Shown piece by piece: positions 13,094 through 25,199 of a stretch of DNA of 64,000 nucleotides. Position numbers and translations under genes: made by a program. The stretch is from Paragordius varius (lineage: Eukaryota > Nematomorpha), in contig OZ176057.1 of NCBI GenBank assembly GCA_964247055.1, positions 1,240,001-1,304,000 of the forward strand. The letters are read 5' to 3'. Each line of letters opens with the position of its first letter. Position 1 is the stretch's first letter. The notes under the pieces are model-generated. The model was not told the origin of the DNA and did not search any database. It saw only the letters and a list, made by a program, of their open reading frames with translations.

Positions 13094-16000
13094 ATGTCCA
13101 AATCATATTCGATAAAATTGATGACCATACTACAAGGTATGTCCTTTGAAGAGCATAAAGCTCAGAATGTGTCAAATAAATTATCGATTCTAGAATTACT
13201 ACAAAAGAAGAATTATCTACTGCAATATAAATTTGATAATAAAATATCTTATGAAAATGGCTTGTTTTTTTACATCCATAATCAAATATCCGAAATTGTA
13301 TCAAAAAAAGGATGGTTTGAAAATATATTATTTAATAAAAATGTTTCCGCGGTGAAAATAACTGAGAAACAAGGACACAATTTATCCAAAGCTCCGATCA
13401 ATGAAATAAAAAGTCAGAATTCGGTCCATAATTCAATGGCAAATGGATCTCTTTTCACACAACATAGTATATTTTTTTTTTGAAAAAGCTTGTGATTTTA
13501 AAAAATTTGCAGGCCGAAAAAACGGACGATTGTTATGGTTGATGCCTAATTATTTAAAAGGGAAAGTTCCTAATCACCAGAATCTGGATTGGTTCTTTTA
13601 AATTTTTAGTGGTTTCAAAGCGGTTATATAACATCCACTTAGATTTAAGACCAATATGGCCTTGCCAGCAATATTATTACATTATATAGAGGTTGAGTGT
13701 TTGTAGAAAAGACTAAGCTTTTTAAAATAGTTTAACAATTTCTTCAAATTGGATGTACTCAGAAGGTATGATAATAAGCTTTGTATGTTTTAATTATACA
13801 TTTAATATTTCTTCCAATAATTTTCGCGCGTCTAAATTCACAAAGGCATAAACAACAAATTTTGAGTATGGTTACCTTTTTTAATAAACTCATCGATTAA
13901 AATTGTAATAACAAATCCAGCATGTGAAATTTTGAGATAATGACATATTCATAAACATGGATTTTACAGAATAAAAAATCCTATATTACTTTAATTGATT
14001 GCAACATGAAATATTATTATTACATTACATGTTTTCACTCGTGAGAGCGGTCATGTTATACAACCTGTCTCGCCATAAAACTCTATCTATGGCGTCCTCT
14101 GCATTAAGGTCGTATTCTGCTAGCTCTCTTTTTACTGTATCTATCCATTTCGTTTTAGGTCGCGCACGTCCTCGTTTTCCCTCAACTATATAACCATCTA
14201 TTATTTTTGCAATATAATTAGAATCTCTCCTTTCAATGTGCCCGAACCAACGTAGCCTATTTTTTGCCATTCTTTCCACTATTGATTTAATATCTGTGCT
14301 CCCACGAATAAATCTATTCTCGATTCTGTCCTTTCTTGTTACCCCACACATCATTCTGAGCATTTTCATTTCAGTCACGTTAAAATATCTTCGGATTTTT
14401 TGACACCCCACGTCTGTGAATTATACATCATTGAGGGCTGGACAACTGAACTGTAAATCTTACCTTTCACTCTAACATCAATATTTCGATCGCATAATAC
14501 GCTCGAAATTTTCTTCCAATTTACCCAACTGCTCTTTATTCTTAAATTAATATCATCAGTCAACGAACCATCTGCACTTAGCATAGCTCCCAAATATTTG
14601 CAACTTTCTTTGCCTTTCAGAACCCAACTATCATCAACTACCATTTCATGTTGTGGACCCCCAAAAGTAATAAGTTCGGTTTTTGCTTTGTTTACTTTCA
14701 GACCATATTGATCCAGCATAACAACCCATCTGTTTACCGTTCGCTTTAACTCAGCCAAATCAGACAAGATGATTATGTCATCTGCATACATTAAGTACCA
14801 TCCTGAACTCACATTAACAACCTTGGCTACCTCGTCCATACAAATTATAAAACAATAAGGGGCTGAGTGATGAGCTTTGGTAGACTCCATGCTTTATTGA
14901 AAAGGGCTCTGATAAACCTTGTGGACTTTTAATCCTGGAGGTGTGTGATTCGTACATTTTTTGTAACAACTTAATTATAACTTTTTGGCACCTTTTTACG
15001 ACGGAGACTCCACCAAATAGTTTCTCTAGGAATCCTGTCAAACGCCTTCTCTATATCAATCAAAACCCCGTGTAATTCTTTCTTTTTTTCAATGTGTTTT
15101 TCAATCAACCTCTTAACCGCATGTATAGGATCTACTGTTGACTTTCCTGGCATGAAACCAAATTGATTTCCTTCTATAGATATCATTTTCCTGATTCGCT
15201 TTTCAATTATTTTTTCAAACAATTTCATAGTGTGCGACATAAGTTTTATCCCTTTATAGTTACTACATTCATTTATATCACCTTTTCCTTTAAATAAAGG
15301 CACAGTTGAACTTTCCTCATGAAATATGCTTCTATAAAATTTTATCAATAAATCAAAGGCAACATATTTCTTCTTATCTAAAGAATTTAGCCATATATAA
15401 ATTGTTATTGCGCAATCTCGGCATTTTTGCGTTTATTTTACAGTCCCTTATAGAGGGCCTCAATAATTGATAATTTTCGGAGCCTACATCTAAAAATTAT
15501 TTTTGAAGTTTTCGATTTTTTGGAAGGAAGCATCTAGCTTTTGCCCAAAAAATGATTTGGCATATTTAAGAAATTTGTTTTGTAAAGAAATTACTAAAAA
15601 CCAAAAATAACTTTCTCAAATCATTCCTAAGACAAAATCAAATGCACCAATATATACCATATACAATCGAAATTTACCCTTAAACCATTAATACTCACCC
15701 TTGAACAATTCAAATTCACTCTCGAACAATTCAAATTCACCCTCAAATAAATTATATGTTTTTTAAGATTAAAAATTACCTATATTTTTCAAAAATAAAA
15801 TTGTGTTTAAAATTAAAATCATACTGAAAAAATAATAAACTATGCCATAAAGATATATCTTATTTAATAATGAGTTATATTGTTCGAAAACACATAATTT
15901 ATTTTTAGGGTAAATTTGAATTGTTCAAGGGTGAATTTGAACTTTAAATGGCTTATATACATATATCATCCAAGTTTCCTTTTCTTCAATTTTTTTTTAA

Positions 16001-19000
16001 TAAAAAATTGAGTATTAAACCGCCATTTGAAACATTTGTGCGCTTTGATTTTAATATATTAATAATAAGATATCTAATAAATATCTATGAATATTTTTAG
16101 GAAAAACACAAGATGACGATACTATGATGTCTTTCATTAAAGGTTATTAATTTATTTTATTAACATAATTATTTTTATATAAATTTTAGTACTAATAATA
16201 TTTTGAAACATTCAATATAAATCATACATTTTTATCATTAAATACTAAAATAAAGTATAAATTAAAAGTAATTCTTAAATTTTTTATTACAAGTTTCATA
16301 TATATTACAAAAAATTTATTTTAGATAGTAGTTATATTCAACAACTTTTACAAGACGATGGGAATGGCGATGGAGATAGTAAGGAAACTTCGCAATTAAA
16401 TGTAAGGTTTTAATTAAAAAAACAAATTTTCAAAAAAATTAGGGAATTTTAAACATTCATTCAAGCTTTTAAAACCTTAAAAGATAAAATTATAAAAAAG
16501 TGTATAAAGGCAATTTTTTGAACACAATCATATGCTATGAAATTTTTTAATTTTAAGTTACCTGTTTCTGGAAAAAAAATTTTAAGGAAGAGATGATGTA
16601 TCCTGGTAATACTATGTAATTATTTAGAAAATAAGGTTTGAAAATACTGTTTTATCTATAAAATAAGGCTCTAAGATATTTTTAAGAATTGTACTCTTTA
16701 AAGTAAATTTTCAATTTTTTTTAGGGAAAAATAAAAATGTTTGTAAGTAAACGTATTTATAATAATAAAAATATGATATCTCGTAAAATTTATAAAAAAA
16801 AAGAAAAAAATTTACAATATTTTTAAATTAACATTTTTTAAATGGAACGGATTATCGTTAATATATAATAAAAATTGATTTCACAACAAGAATTTAAGCA
16901 AGAATTTTATTTATCATTATATGGTAGATTAATGTAATAATATTTATGTTGGACAAAGTTTTTTTATAAAAAAATTTTTATGATATAGGAATCTCCAAGC
17001 ATCCCTGTAGGCAATCATGAAAAAAAGCGTAAAGCTTTACAATCTATTCCCATCGATTCAATACTCAAAAGAGGTAAAAACTTTTTAAAAATATTTTTTT
17101 AATTTATATTTTAGAATAATTATTTTAAAAGTTCGATTGTTTTTATATTTTTGAATAATTCGTAATTTACATATGGATTTAATTTGATCTTTTGCAAAAA
17201 AAGAGTTAAAATTATCATTCCAAAAAATTATTAAATAAATTTAAACTCATTTTTACATTGAAATAATTATATTTGTGTGTGTGACCTTTTTATGGATATT
17301 TTATTCATTTTTATTTTATTAGCAGACATCATATTTAACGTATTTTTGGCGCAAAAAATGCAATCTTTGTAGTAAATACTAATTTAATGCAAGAATTGAT
17401 AATTGCTTATTTTAACAAAATTTTTTTATATTTTAATACCTTTTTATAGAAGATATGACGTCCTTTATGCAAGTCCAAAATGTGAACAATACCGAACTTT
17501 TAGCTTACGATATGAGTTGCATGAAATTAAATCAAACCTCTATGATAGATTTTTCTGTGGCCAATCAACAAAAAAATAATGTTTGACCCTAAAAATTATA
17601 TATTATTAAAAATTTTATATAAAAAATATTTTTTAAGTAAAATATTTTGGGATTCCAAGGGTCAGTTTATTGGGTGTTTGCTCAAACTAAGAAATTAATT
17701 AAGATTTATGTTATAAAACATAATTTAATAATATGCTTGACTTAATCTTGAGCTTACAATAAAAATTTATTAATTAAAAAAAGGCAAAAATAATTTTTTG
17801 TGACTCAAATTAATCAAATATAATTAATTATTATAAAAAAAATAAAAACAATATTTCTTAAATTAATAACTTATCATGATAATATTTCCATGGTAAAAAT
17901 TTGCCATTTTATAGTTATAATTTATGATCTATAGAATTTAATTTTTATATTTGATGATTTCAAAAAGTTATTGTATTTCCTTTTAACTTCCATAAAAATG
18001 TTTAGACATCAACATTTCAACCCGAAAAAAAGTCAGTTAACATTAGTCAAAACCGGACATCTTCTCGTCAAACACCTCTTTTAACTATTGATAATTCCAA
18101 CAATTTAAAAATTAATAATAATATGAACAATAATTCAAATAGTACCAATGATATGTCTATGCTAAAATCCATTCTCCGCACAAATTATAACAATAGTAAT
18201 AATAATTTTCACGATAATAATAATGAAAAATTAGCTTGTAATATGACTACGGTAAGGCATAAAAAAATTTTCAATTAACCTAGCGAAAAAAAATTGCTAT
18301 TTTAAAATATTATAAAAACACTTTTTACACACGATTGAATGCGAGTATACTAAATCTTAAAGTATCGAAAAAAATCGTTAAATCATATTTATTTAGTTTG
18401 ATGTAAATCCATTAGTATTATGTGATTATAATCATATAAAAAATTTGGATCTTATATATAACTTAACTATTAATTTAATTAAACCAATATCTCATTACAT
18501 CGATAACTATTAAATCCATAAAACACGCATATATTTTTTGTAAAATTAAATAATTAAGTTATAATGTAAAGTAAGTTAGTTTCAAGCCGCGACTTGTGAA
18601 GTAAATGATAGTGTGTGAATAATTTTACTATATATTTGGTTTTCTTTTTTACAGCCTTTAACTGATTTTATACGGGTTAATGCCCTTCAATCATAGACCT
18701 AAATCGTTAAAATATAAAATAATTATTAAAATTGACAATCTTTTTCTAATTATGATTCGTATTAACTTCGTAAATAATGTAAGATATAAAAATAAATTTA
18801 TTAAAAACTCAAATTTTTGCCCCAAGGCATCATCAGGAGTTGTTAAAAACTGAACTTATTTAAAATTGTAAAACATAAATAAATAACGAAATGTATAACA
18901 AATCAATAATATAAAATTTAAATGGACAAAAAAGTATCACAAAAGAAACCGTTATAATCTCGTATAACGAATGTGGCATATATATAATACAAATATGAAT

Positions 19001-19631
19001 ATAAGAAACCTAAACAATAAAAATTCAAAACATGAAAATTAAATATCAATACTATATAACTATATTTTTTATAAAAATTTACCTGTATGTGTATGTCCAG
19101 TTTTTCTACTCGCCTTTTTAGAGGCAATCTTCTGAGGACTGTAAATAAGGATTCATTATTGATTTGTCACACATTTAAATTTTATTTGTTTTTGTTTTAC
19201 ATTATTTTAAGTTCATTTTTTTAACAATAGATGATGTCATTGGGGGGAAATTGAGTTTTTAAAAGCATTAATTTTATTTTCTACCTTATTCTCGACGTTA
19301 CGAATCTTATTTTACAACCCTTCGTACTTAAGAATTTAATTATTTTTTGGTTTTTTTATGAATAATACTATTTCACATCTTTTTTAATGTACGTTTTTTT
19401 TCGATTTAGGAAATATCATTTTTACCAGACAGTAATTCTACAGTTATAACTGAACGACTTCAACAAAGAAAAAGCCTTGTTTTTCGCCAGAACCGCGCCA
19501 ACTCTACTACCTCTAATAATAATAGCAATCAAAATAAAAATAGAGATAAAAATCGCATCTCTCTGTTTGCTTTTCATGAAAATTATGAGGATATCGAGGA
19601 AGAGGACTCCTTAACTTATAATGAAAATTAA
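13094..19631 (+). CDS. Unrecognised disordered protein with SILK-type PP1-docking motifs (7 exons)
   Basis: Exons 13094-13466, 16101-16142, 16325-16401, 16989-17073, 17450-17580, 18006-18251 and 19410-19631 join in phase to 391 residues. I do not recognise the family. Residues 1-100 look folded (regular Leu/Ile spacing, GWFENILF), and the rest is Asn/Ser/Gln-rich. SILK at 188-191 and KSILR at 290-294 match the SILK class of protein phosphatase 1 docking motifs. KSLVF (339-343) is only a poor RVxF candidate. MSF and MTSF segments recur (132-136, 195-198). The C-terminus is acidic (EDIEEEDS). An AG at 13081-13082 could be an acceptor for a further 5' exon, as YEI precedes the Met. Intron 1 holds a LINE and a family A fold-back. 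The donor before 13467 (GTATAT) and that at 17581 (GTTTGA) are weak, so exon joins rest on phase. Confidence 0.65.
13990..15375 (-). mobile_element. 5'-truncated RTE-like LINE (reverse transcriptase to 3' end)
   Basis: On the minus strand, three overlapping frames read in order. The first (15348-14971) contains NYKGIKLMSHTMKLFEKIIE, NQFGFMPGKST and DIEKAFDRIPRETIWW, the fingers and palm of a non-LTR reverse transcriptase. The second (15041-14814) has GVYQSSSLSPLLF. The third (14890-14375) has the catalytic YADD in MYADDIIIL, the thumb and FGGPQ. A final frame (14411-14025) holds the RLRWFGHIERR C-terminal block. About three frame changes separate them, so the copy is inactive. It ends in an AATAATAAT-type tail near 14000, as in RTE-clade elements. 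It lies antisense in intron 1 of the SILK-motif gene. Confidence 0.85.
15653..15959. mobile_element. Family A fold-back element with 21-bp arms
   Basis: Left arm: inverted units (AATTCAAATTCACCCTC) after TATATACCAT. Right arm: GGGT.AATTTGAATTGTTCAA units ending TTAAATGGCTTATATA. The core of about 170 bp (AATACTGAAAAAATAATAAA... and AACACATAATTTATTTTTAG) is shared with all other family A copies. It lies in intron 1 of the SILK-motif gene. Confidence 0.75.
18780..19150 (-). mobile_element. Penelope-like terminal fragment with decayed hammerhead-like motifs
   Basis: On the minus strand, 18853-18815 reads AACTC-CTGATGA-TGCC-TTGG-GGCA-AAAA..GAGTT: a stem I pair, the CTGATGA core, a 4-bp stem II and AAAA where an active hammerhead has GAAA. 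A second motif lies near 19143-19085, with CAGAAGATTGCCTCT, AAAAAGGCGAG and AGAAAAACTGGAC. Such CTGATGA/GAAA motifs are known from the terminal repeats of Penelope-like elements. No reverse transcriptase accompanies the motifs here. It lies in the last intron of the SILK-motif gene. Confidence 0.4.
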
Positions 19632-19681
19632 TATAATATAGATGATGAAAATTATATTTTAATATGCTTTTTTATGATTTT

Positions 19682-19850
19682 ACAGTAAAAATTGAGATAT
19701 ACGGACAAAACGTAAAAATATAAAGACAAAAAAAGACAACCAACCACACTTTTATCAATTTAATTAATCCGACTATAATCATTTAATAAATCGTAAAAAA
19801 TGAATTGATTGTGTTACCAATATCATTTCTATACATATTCTGGTTTGTAA
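19682..19850 (+). repeat. Family B fragment, supplying a polyadenylation signal
   Basis: ACAGTAAAAATTGAGATATA then ACAAAACGTAAAAATATAAA, the left half of family B, begins 50 bp after the stop of the SILK-motif gene. An AATAAA at about 19788 within it is a plausible poly(A) signal for that gene. The right terminal repeat is not visible. 19850-20430 shows nothing further. Confidence 0.5.
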
Positions 19851-20429
19851 TCAAAGATAATAACCATTATGCTGCTATCAAATTGTTACCTAATGTGACG
19901 CCCTATTTTTAAGGAAAAGGGGACATTTGAGCTGTTGATGTGTTCTTGTTTAAAAAATTGAGACACTAGGGTACCTCTATATTAATTTTATAAAAATTTA
20001 TTTTTATTTATTTTAGTGATATTATTTGGAATGCATTTAGCTCTAGCCTAAAAAATTATTTAGCAATTATGTAAGTGTTGCAATTTAGCAATAACTACAT
20101 ATATGTAATTAATGCCCCAAACCAAAATTATAAAAATCTTGTAGATTATCAGAATATATATTTTATCAGGAGGCATAGGCCCCGATTTTGTGCCTAGTGT
20201 TAATCCATGCGAATGATATATTTATACCGCCAATATTACCCTTGTGTCATAATACGTTTATTATTTGAAAATTAATTTTATGCCCTGTTTAATAATATAA
20301 AAGTTCAAATTTAACTCCTTATTTTTTTCAATTTTTTGTATAAAAACAAAACATTCTTCTCATGATAAAAAACTATTTAGATCCAAAACCCAAACGGGTA
20401 TTTTTAATATTGTTATAAAAAATATTTGC

Positions 20430-20900
20430 AATACTTTAACACTTTATAACCTTTTGGGGTAGTTTAATACAGGTCCTTTTAAAATTTAAATATAAAATAT
20501 ATATAGAATTCCAATTTGAAATAATCTTTCCAGCCTTTTAGGTGCACGATATAAAAAAATATTTTTTTATAAACAGTAAAAAAACCTCATCTCAAACTTT
20601 TTTGCCGCAGACATAAGATGTATAATGGTTAAATGATTTAACTTTAGTAACTAACCTTTATATAACATTTTACCAACAAAAACTTGATATTTATTTTTAA
20701 AATCAGCTGTTTAATTCAGGCGTGTTTTGGAACTCCAATTTTAGACTTTAGAAGCTAAAATACTGTAAAACATATAAGCTTATATATCTAATCCTTGATG
20801 ATTATATTTTAATTATAATAACTTTTAAAACAGTATATTTACAGGATTGAGCTCTGTTATATAAAAACTACCCCAAAAGTCGTCCGGGACTAAAAAGTGG
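20430..20900 (-). repeat. Family D element, inverted copy
   Basis: Bounded by ACCTTTTGGGGTAGTTTAAT and ATATAAAAACTACCCCAAAA, with the CATCTCAAACTTTTTTGCCG landmark inside. It is non-coding. Confidence 0.6.
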
Positions 20901-20926
20901 AAAGGTTCAGAATATCTAATTAGGCT

Positions 20927-21793
20927 AAAGTGACCAGATAGGCTGTTTTTCGCAGTACAGTACTGGGTTTTCGAAAAAAAACCGCGCCTGTACTGCGCTG
21001 ACTTTTGTACTGCTTTTTGAAATAATTTTTTTTCATAAATATGTTTAATTACCATTTATTTATACAAGTTTTGTTTGTAGAATTCGATAGAGTACCCTTA
21101 GTTAAAATAAATAAATGGTTTTTTTGCTGTAAAAAACTATGGCCTTTAATTTTAATATTTTATTTTCTGCTCTAATTATTCATGGAGTTGAGTTTTGGAC
21201 CGGTCAAATCGCTTATGAATGCAGCCATTCGCGAAGTGGCGGAAACATCAATATCAGACTCCAGATTTAGGCCAACCTTTCACTCAGGGCTTCCGCAAAA
21301 GCGACCTCAAAAATAAACAAAAAATAAATTAATATTTTAGTAAATTTATCTTTTGAAAATTCATTTTGTTTCATATAAGTTTCAGCTAAATTAAATTTAT
21401 TTGAGTTTACTTTAATTATAATTATCAAACGGAAAATTTTTATATTTCCGCAACATATTATTTTTAAAATTCGTTATATTTGGTTTCGATATAACTTTTT
21501 TTTTCTAGGAAAAAAACAACTTTTTTATGTTTTGGGTGGGAGGTATGTTCCTTAATTTTTTGCTTCCCTAAACTTTAATTTTTAGCCAGTTTTCTTTTCA
21601 TTCTATTGTGCATAAACAAATTTATAGACCTATTTTAATTTTGCCACACACACACACACATAATAATTTTTTTTATTAATTCTTTTTATAACAATATCAT
21701 TTAATATAAAACACCGAAAATCCGGTTAAAAAATAGGCAAATTATGTTTTAATTTTGTACTGCGCCAGGGTTCTAAATATCTGGTCACATTAA
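20927..21793. mobile_element. hAT-like non-autonomous element
   Basis: Inverted ends: GTGACCAGATA followed by GCAGTAC at the left, and GTACTGCGCC..TATCTGGTCAC at the right. TGACCAGA-type ends are typical of hAT superfamily elements. AATTAGGCTAA flanks both sides and may be part of the target. No transposase ORF is present. A (CA)8 tract sits at about 21645-21660. Confidence 0.55.
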
Positions 21794-22788
21794 ATTAGGC
21801 TAATAAATATATTTTATGTTTAGAAAATGTAAATTAATTTTAAAAAAAAGCTTTTAGGCTATACAAGCAAATCTTGAATCTACTAATTTTAATAACAAGC
21901 TGTTCTTTTTCATCGTGTTGCTATCCAAATTTTAGGCGGTATAAGTTAGCACCCGGAAATAACACATTTATTTCAGTCTATTGATTTTTATTGAGGTAAC
22001 TAGTGGCCTCAGGCCTGTATAAAATTAAATATGAAAATATGAAACATAAAACCATGGAAAATGTCATTTATATAATGATGAACCAAATTATCAAAAAAAT
22101 TTATTCAGTGTTACTTATTTTATGAATAAAATGAAAGGTGAAGCCCTATATGACGTTTACAATGACAAAGTCATCACCTTTTTTGCTTAAATCAATGTTG
22201 GATGTAATTTTTATAAAAAAATTAATTTAATAAAATAAAACAGGATATTTTGCTAAATGTGAAATATAGCGTTGAATTTGATATGGAACTTTCTTCGAAA
22301 CTAAACTTTAATTAAATAATTTGGCTCATTTCTATAATTTTTGAGAAGCATAATTCAAAATAATACCGCATAATTCAGTAGTTTATTAATAATATTAAGA
22401 TATGGCCTGTGGTCACTAAAAAACTGTAAAGCTTTTTTTATATAATACATGAGGACAATTTTTAATAATTCTATTTTACTATAATATTTTCAAAACAATA
22501 GTTAATTTAAAATTTAAACGGTGGCGTATCAAAAAATAAAAAATAATGTATTTAATTAAATTGTTTATATTAACACTAAATTTTTTATAAAACTGTTGTA
22601 CAGATTAAAAAATCCAAAGAAATAATGGCCTAAATAAGTATGAGTTTATTTTTATTAAATTTTTATTAAATTTTATGTGTTTAAAACGCTAAAAGATGTA
22701 TATTATTTATGGCTTATTTATTTTAATTGAAAAAGCTCTGGAATCTACCCCATAACACGGTGTACACAAAAAATGTCATTAGGAAATA
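21794..22788. other. Intergenic, no recognised feature
   Basis: AT-rich non-coding sequence between a hAT-like element and a family A element. No ORF, RNA gene or repeat boundary is visible in it. Confidence 0.4.
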
Positions 22789-23127
22789 TATATACCATTT
22801 ACAGTTAAAATTCACCCTTGAACAATTCAAATTCACCCTCGCACAATTCAAATTCACCCTAAACATAAATTATGTGTTTGAACTAATATAACTCATTATT
22901 TATATAAAATATATCTTTATAGCATAATTTATTATTCTTACAGTATTATTTTAATTTAAAACAAAATTTTATTTTTTAAAAAATATATTAAAATATAGGT
23001 AATTTTTAATCTTAAAAAACATGTTATTTATTTTAGGGTGAATTTGAATTGTTCGAGGGTGAATTTGAATTGTTCAAGGGTGAATTGGAATTGTTTAAGG
23101 GTGAATTTGAACTGTAAATGGTATATA
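22789..23127. mobile_element. Family A fold-back element
   Basis: TATATACCATTTACAG at the left and CTGTAAATGGTATATA at the right. Left arm of two units, core, right arm of four 21-bp units. It abuts the family H fold-back directly. Confidence 0.8.
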
Positions 23128-25101
23128 TTCCGATAGAAAAATGTATCAGAAATATCATAGTGCTTTTGGTTTTGGAGCTGACAAGGGTTTTAAGAAAGTT
23201 ATAACTTTTGTAGCAAGTGCTATACATCGGAAAATGGCAAAATTTGCGCACAATTATTAAGTTAAATTTTTTTGGCAAAGGCTAAATGTTTCATTCCAAA
23301 AATACCACTAAAATTTATCATACCTAACAAAATTTTTAAAAAAATCAAATTTTTCATGGGCGAAAGTCCCAATTTTTGCTCTTAAAATGGGCTAGTCTAA
23401 AACGCAAAGAGCTTGCGCGATATTTTTAAATACATGCTAAATTTTGATATCAACTAAAAATATTTTTTAAATAATTTCATACTTTTTTAATTTAATTTTT
23501 GCACAATTTTGTTTAAGCATTCTTTATATATTTAGAAACATTATGGAAACTGAATCCCCCTCCAGGAGATTAAAACTCCTCAAGGAATATCAGAGCCCAT
23601 CAAGCATGGAGTCTATCAAGGCTTTATAATATGTATGAAGCCAAAGCTGTTAATAGGTCAGGTTGGTCCTATGTATAACATAATCATCTTGCCTGATTCA
23701 CTGGCTGAGTTAAAGCGAATGGTCAACAGATGGGTTATTATACTGAATCAATATGGTCTGAAAGTAAACAAAGCTTAAATTGAATTTATTACCTTTGGGG
23801 TCCCCAACATGAAATGGAGGTTTATTATGATTGGGTTTATGCAGGGTAAAGAAAGGTGAAATGGGGACAATATTAAATTTATAGAGATAGTTGACCGGCG
23901 ATATTAATTTAAGAATATAGAGCAGTTGTATTGGAAGTAATTTTAAAGCGTGTTATGTGATCAAATATTGATGTTAGAGTGAAAGGTAAGATATACAGTT
24001 CAGTTTACCCAAAATGATGTTTAATTCATACATGTGGGGCATAAAAAAATCCGAATAAAGACATTTTAACGTCACGGAAATGAATGCTTAGAATTATGTG
24101 TGGGGTAACAAGAAAGGACAAAGTTAAGAATAGATATATTCGTGACAGAATTTAAACCAATAATGGAAAATGACAAAAAATAGGCTACGTTTTGGGCACA
24201 TTGAAGGGAGAATTGTAATGCAAAAACAATAGAGTCATATTGTTGAAGGAAAACGAGGACTGGGCGGCCTTTTACGAGATGGATAGACCCGTAAAAAAGA
24301 AAGCTAGCAGAATATGAGCTAAAGGCAGAAGGCGCTATAAATAGAGTTCTATGGCGAGAAGGGAAATTTAATATGACCGCTCTGATGAGTGAAACCTAAT
24401 GTATAATAATAATGGAAACGGTATAAAAAGGCATTAAGACTTATATAAATACTTTTTTTATATAATTCTATGTTGGTAAACATTTTTATCACCTTAGAAT
24501 TTTAATTTAAAGCTTCATTTGCTTTAAAATTTTGATCAACTTCTGTAGTAAGAAACACAATTTGATTTAAATCTTGAAGATGAACAAATGATTTAAAGTA
24601 TTAGGCGATAGAAATGTTTATGATCATCAAATTATATGGAAAAGTGTTTAGATAATGTCAAAAGCGTTTTTGTTATAATGCCTTAAAATATCATGTACGC
24701 TTTAACACAAATTTGCAAAAGTTATATTTTTGGAAAATGCATTTCAAAAATATTTTTAGTTGTTAGTATTTAGCATATATTAAAAGTTTTTATCGCGCAA
24801 GCTTTGCATTTCTGCATTTTTGAGAACACTAGCCCATTTTAGCGAAAAAAATTGGGACTTTCGAAACACACATAAAAAAATTTATGTTTTAATAAATTTA
24901 TGCTTTTTATAGATAGTTTATGATAATTTTTAGTAATATTTTTAAATGATGCATTTAACTTTCGCCAACAAGATATGTGCGCAATTTTTTGATTTTCTTA
25001 TATGGTCTACTTGCCGCAAAAGTGTAGAACCTTTCTTACTTGTAGGCCCTATAACCAAAAGCACGATGAGATTACTGATACATTTTTCTATCAGAATTCA
25101 T
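23128..25101. mobile_element. Family H large fold-back, split by a LINE
   Basis: The left arm (about 23128-23490) is the inverse of the right arm (about 24730-25101). The ends read CCGATAGAAAAATGTATCAG and its diverged inverse TGATACATTTTTCTATCAGA, with AAAGCAC/GTGCTTTTGGTT, TTGCGCACAA/TGTGCGCAA and CCCAATTTTTGCT further in. The two ORFs at 23033-23278 (minus) and 24946-25167 (plus) are the same arm sequence read in mirror image and are not genes. The loop is filled by a LINE fragment. Confidence 0.65.
23540..24412 (+). mobile_element. Decayed second copy of the RTE-like LINE
   Basis: Collinear with 14890-14000 in inverse orientation: GGTTATTATACTGAATCAAT then ATGGTCTGAAAGTAAACAAA (the LDQYGLKVNK region), GTGAAAGGTAAGATATACAG, TGTGGGGTAACAAGAAAGGA (the CGVTRKD region) and a matching tail with TATAATAATAATGG. 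Many stops and frame changes are present, and it is far more diverged than the copy at 14-15.4 kb. It sits between the arms of the family H fold-back. Confidence 0.8.
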
Positions 25102-25199
25102 CAAAATATTTTTCCTAACTTCCGATTTTGTACACTGTGTAATATGTGTTTGGTACTGCCTAATTAGAGTCTGAAACAATTAAAATGTATAAGATAATA

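Noticed and set aside
12918-13304. Minus-strand ORF of 128 residues
   Set aside because: Overlaps the exon at 13094-13466, whose sense frame splices in phase with six downstream exons; the antisense frame has no support.
13094-19631. Assignment of the SILK-motif gene as KNL1
   Set aside because: There is no RWD or coiled-coil C-terminus, no clear RVSF motif, and the protein is only 391 residues; the SILK and MTSF words alone are too short.
24385-24405. CTGATGAGTGAAAC in the LINE as a hammerhead
   Set aside because: No stem II fits between the boxes; it is the decayed 3' end of the LINE coding region.
23033-25167. Two ORFs of 73-81 residues with similar protein sequences
   Set aside because: They are the two mirror-image arms of a fold-back element.
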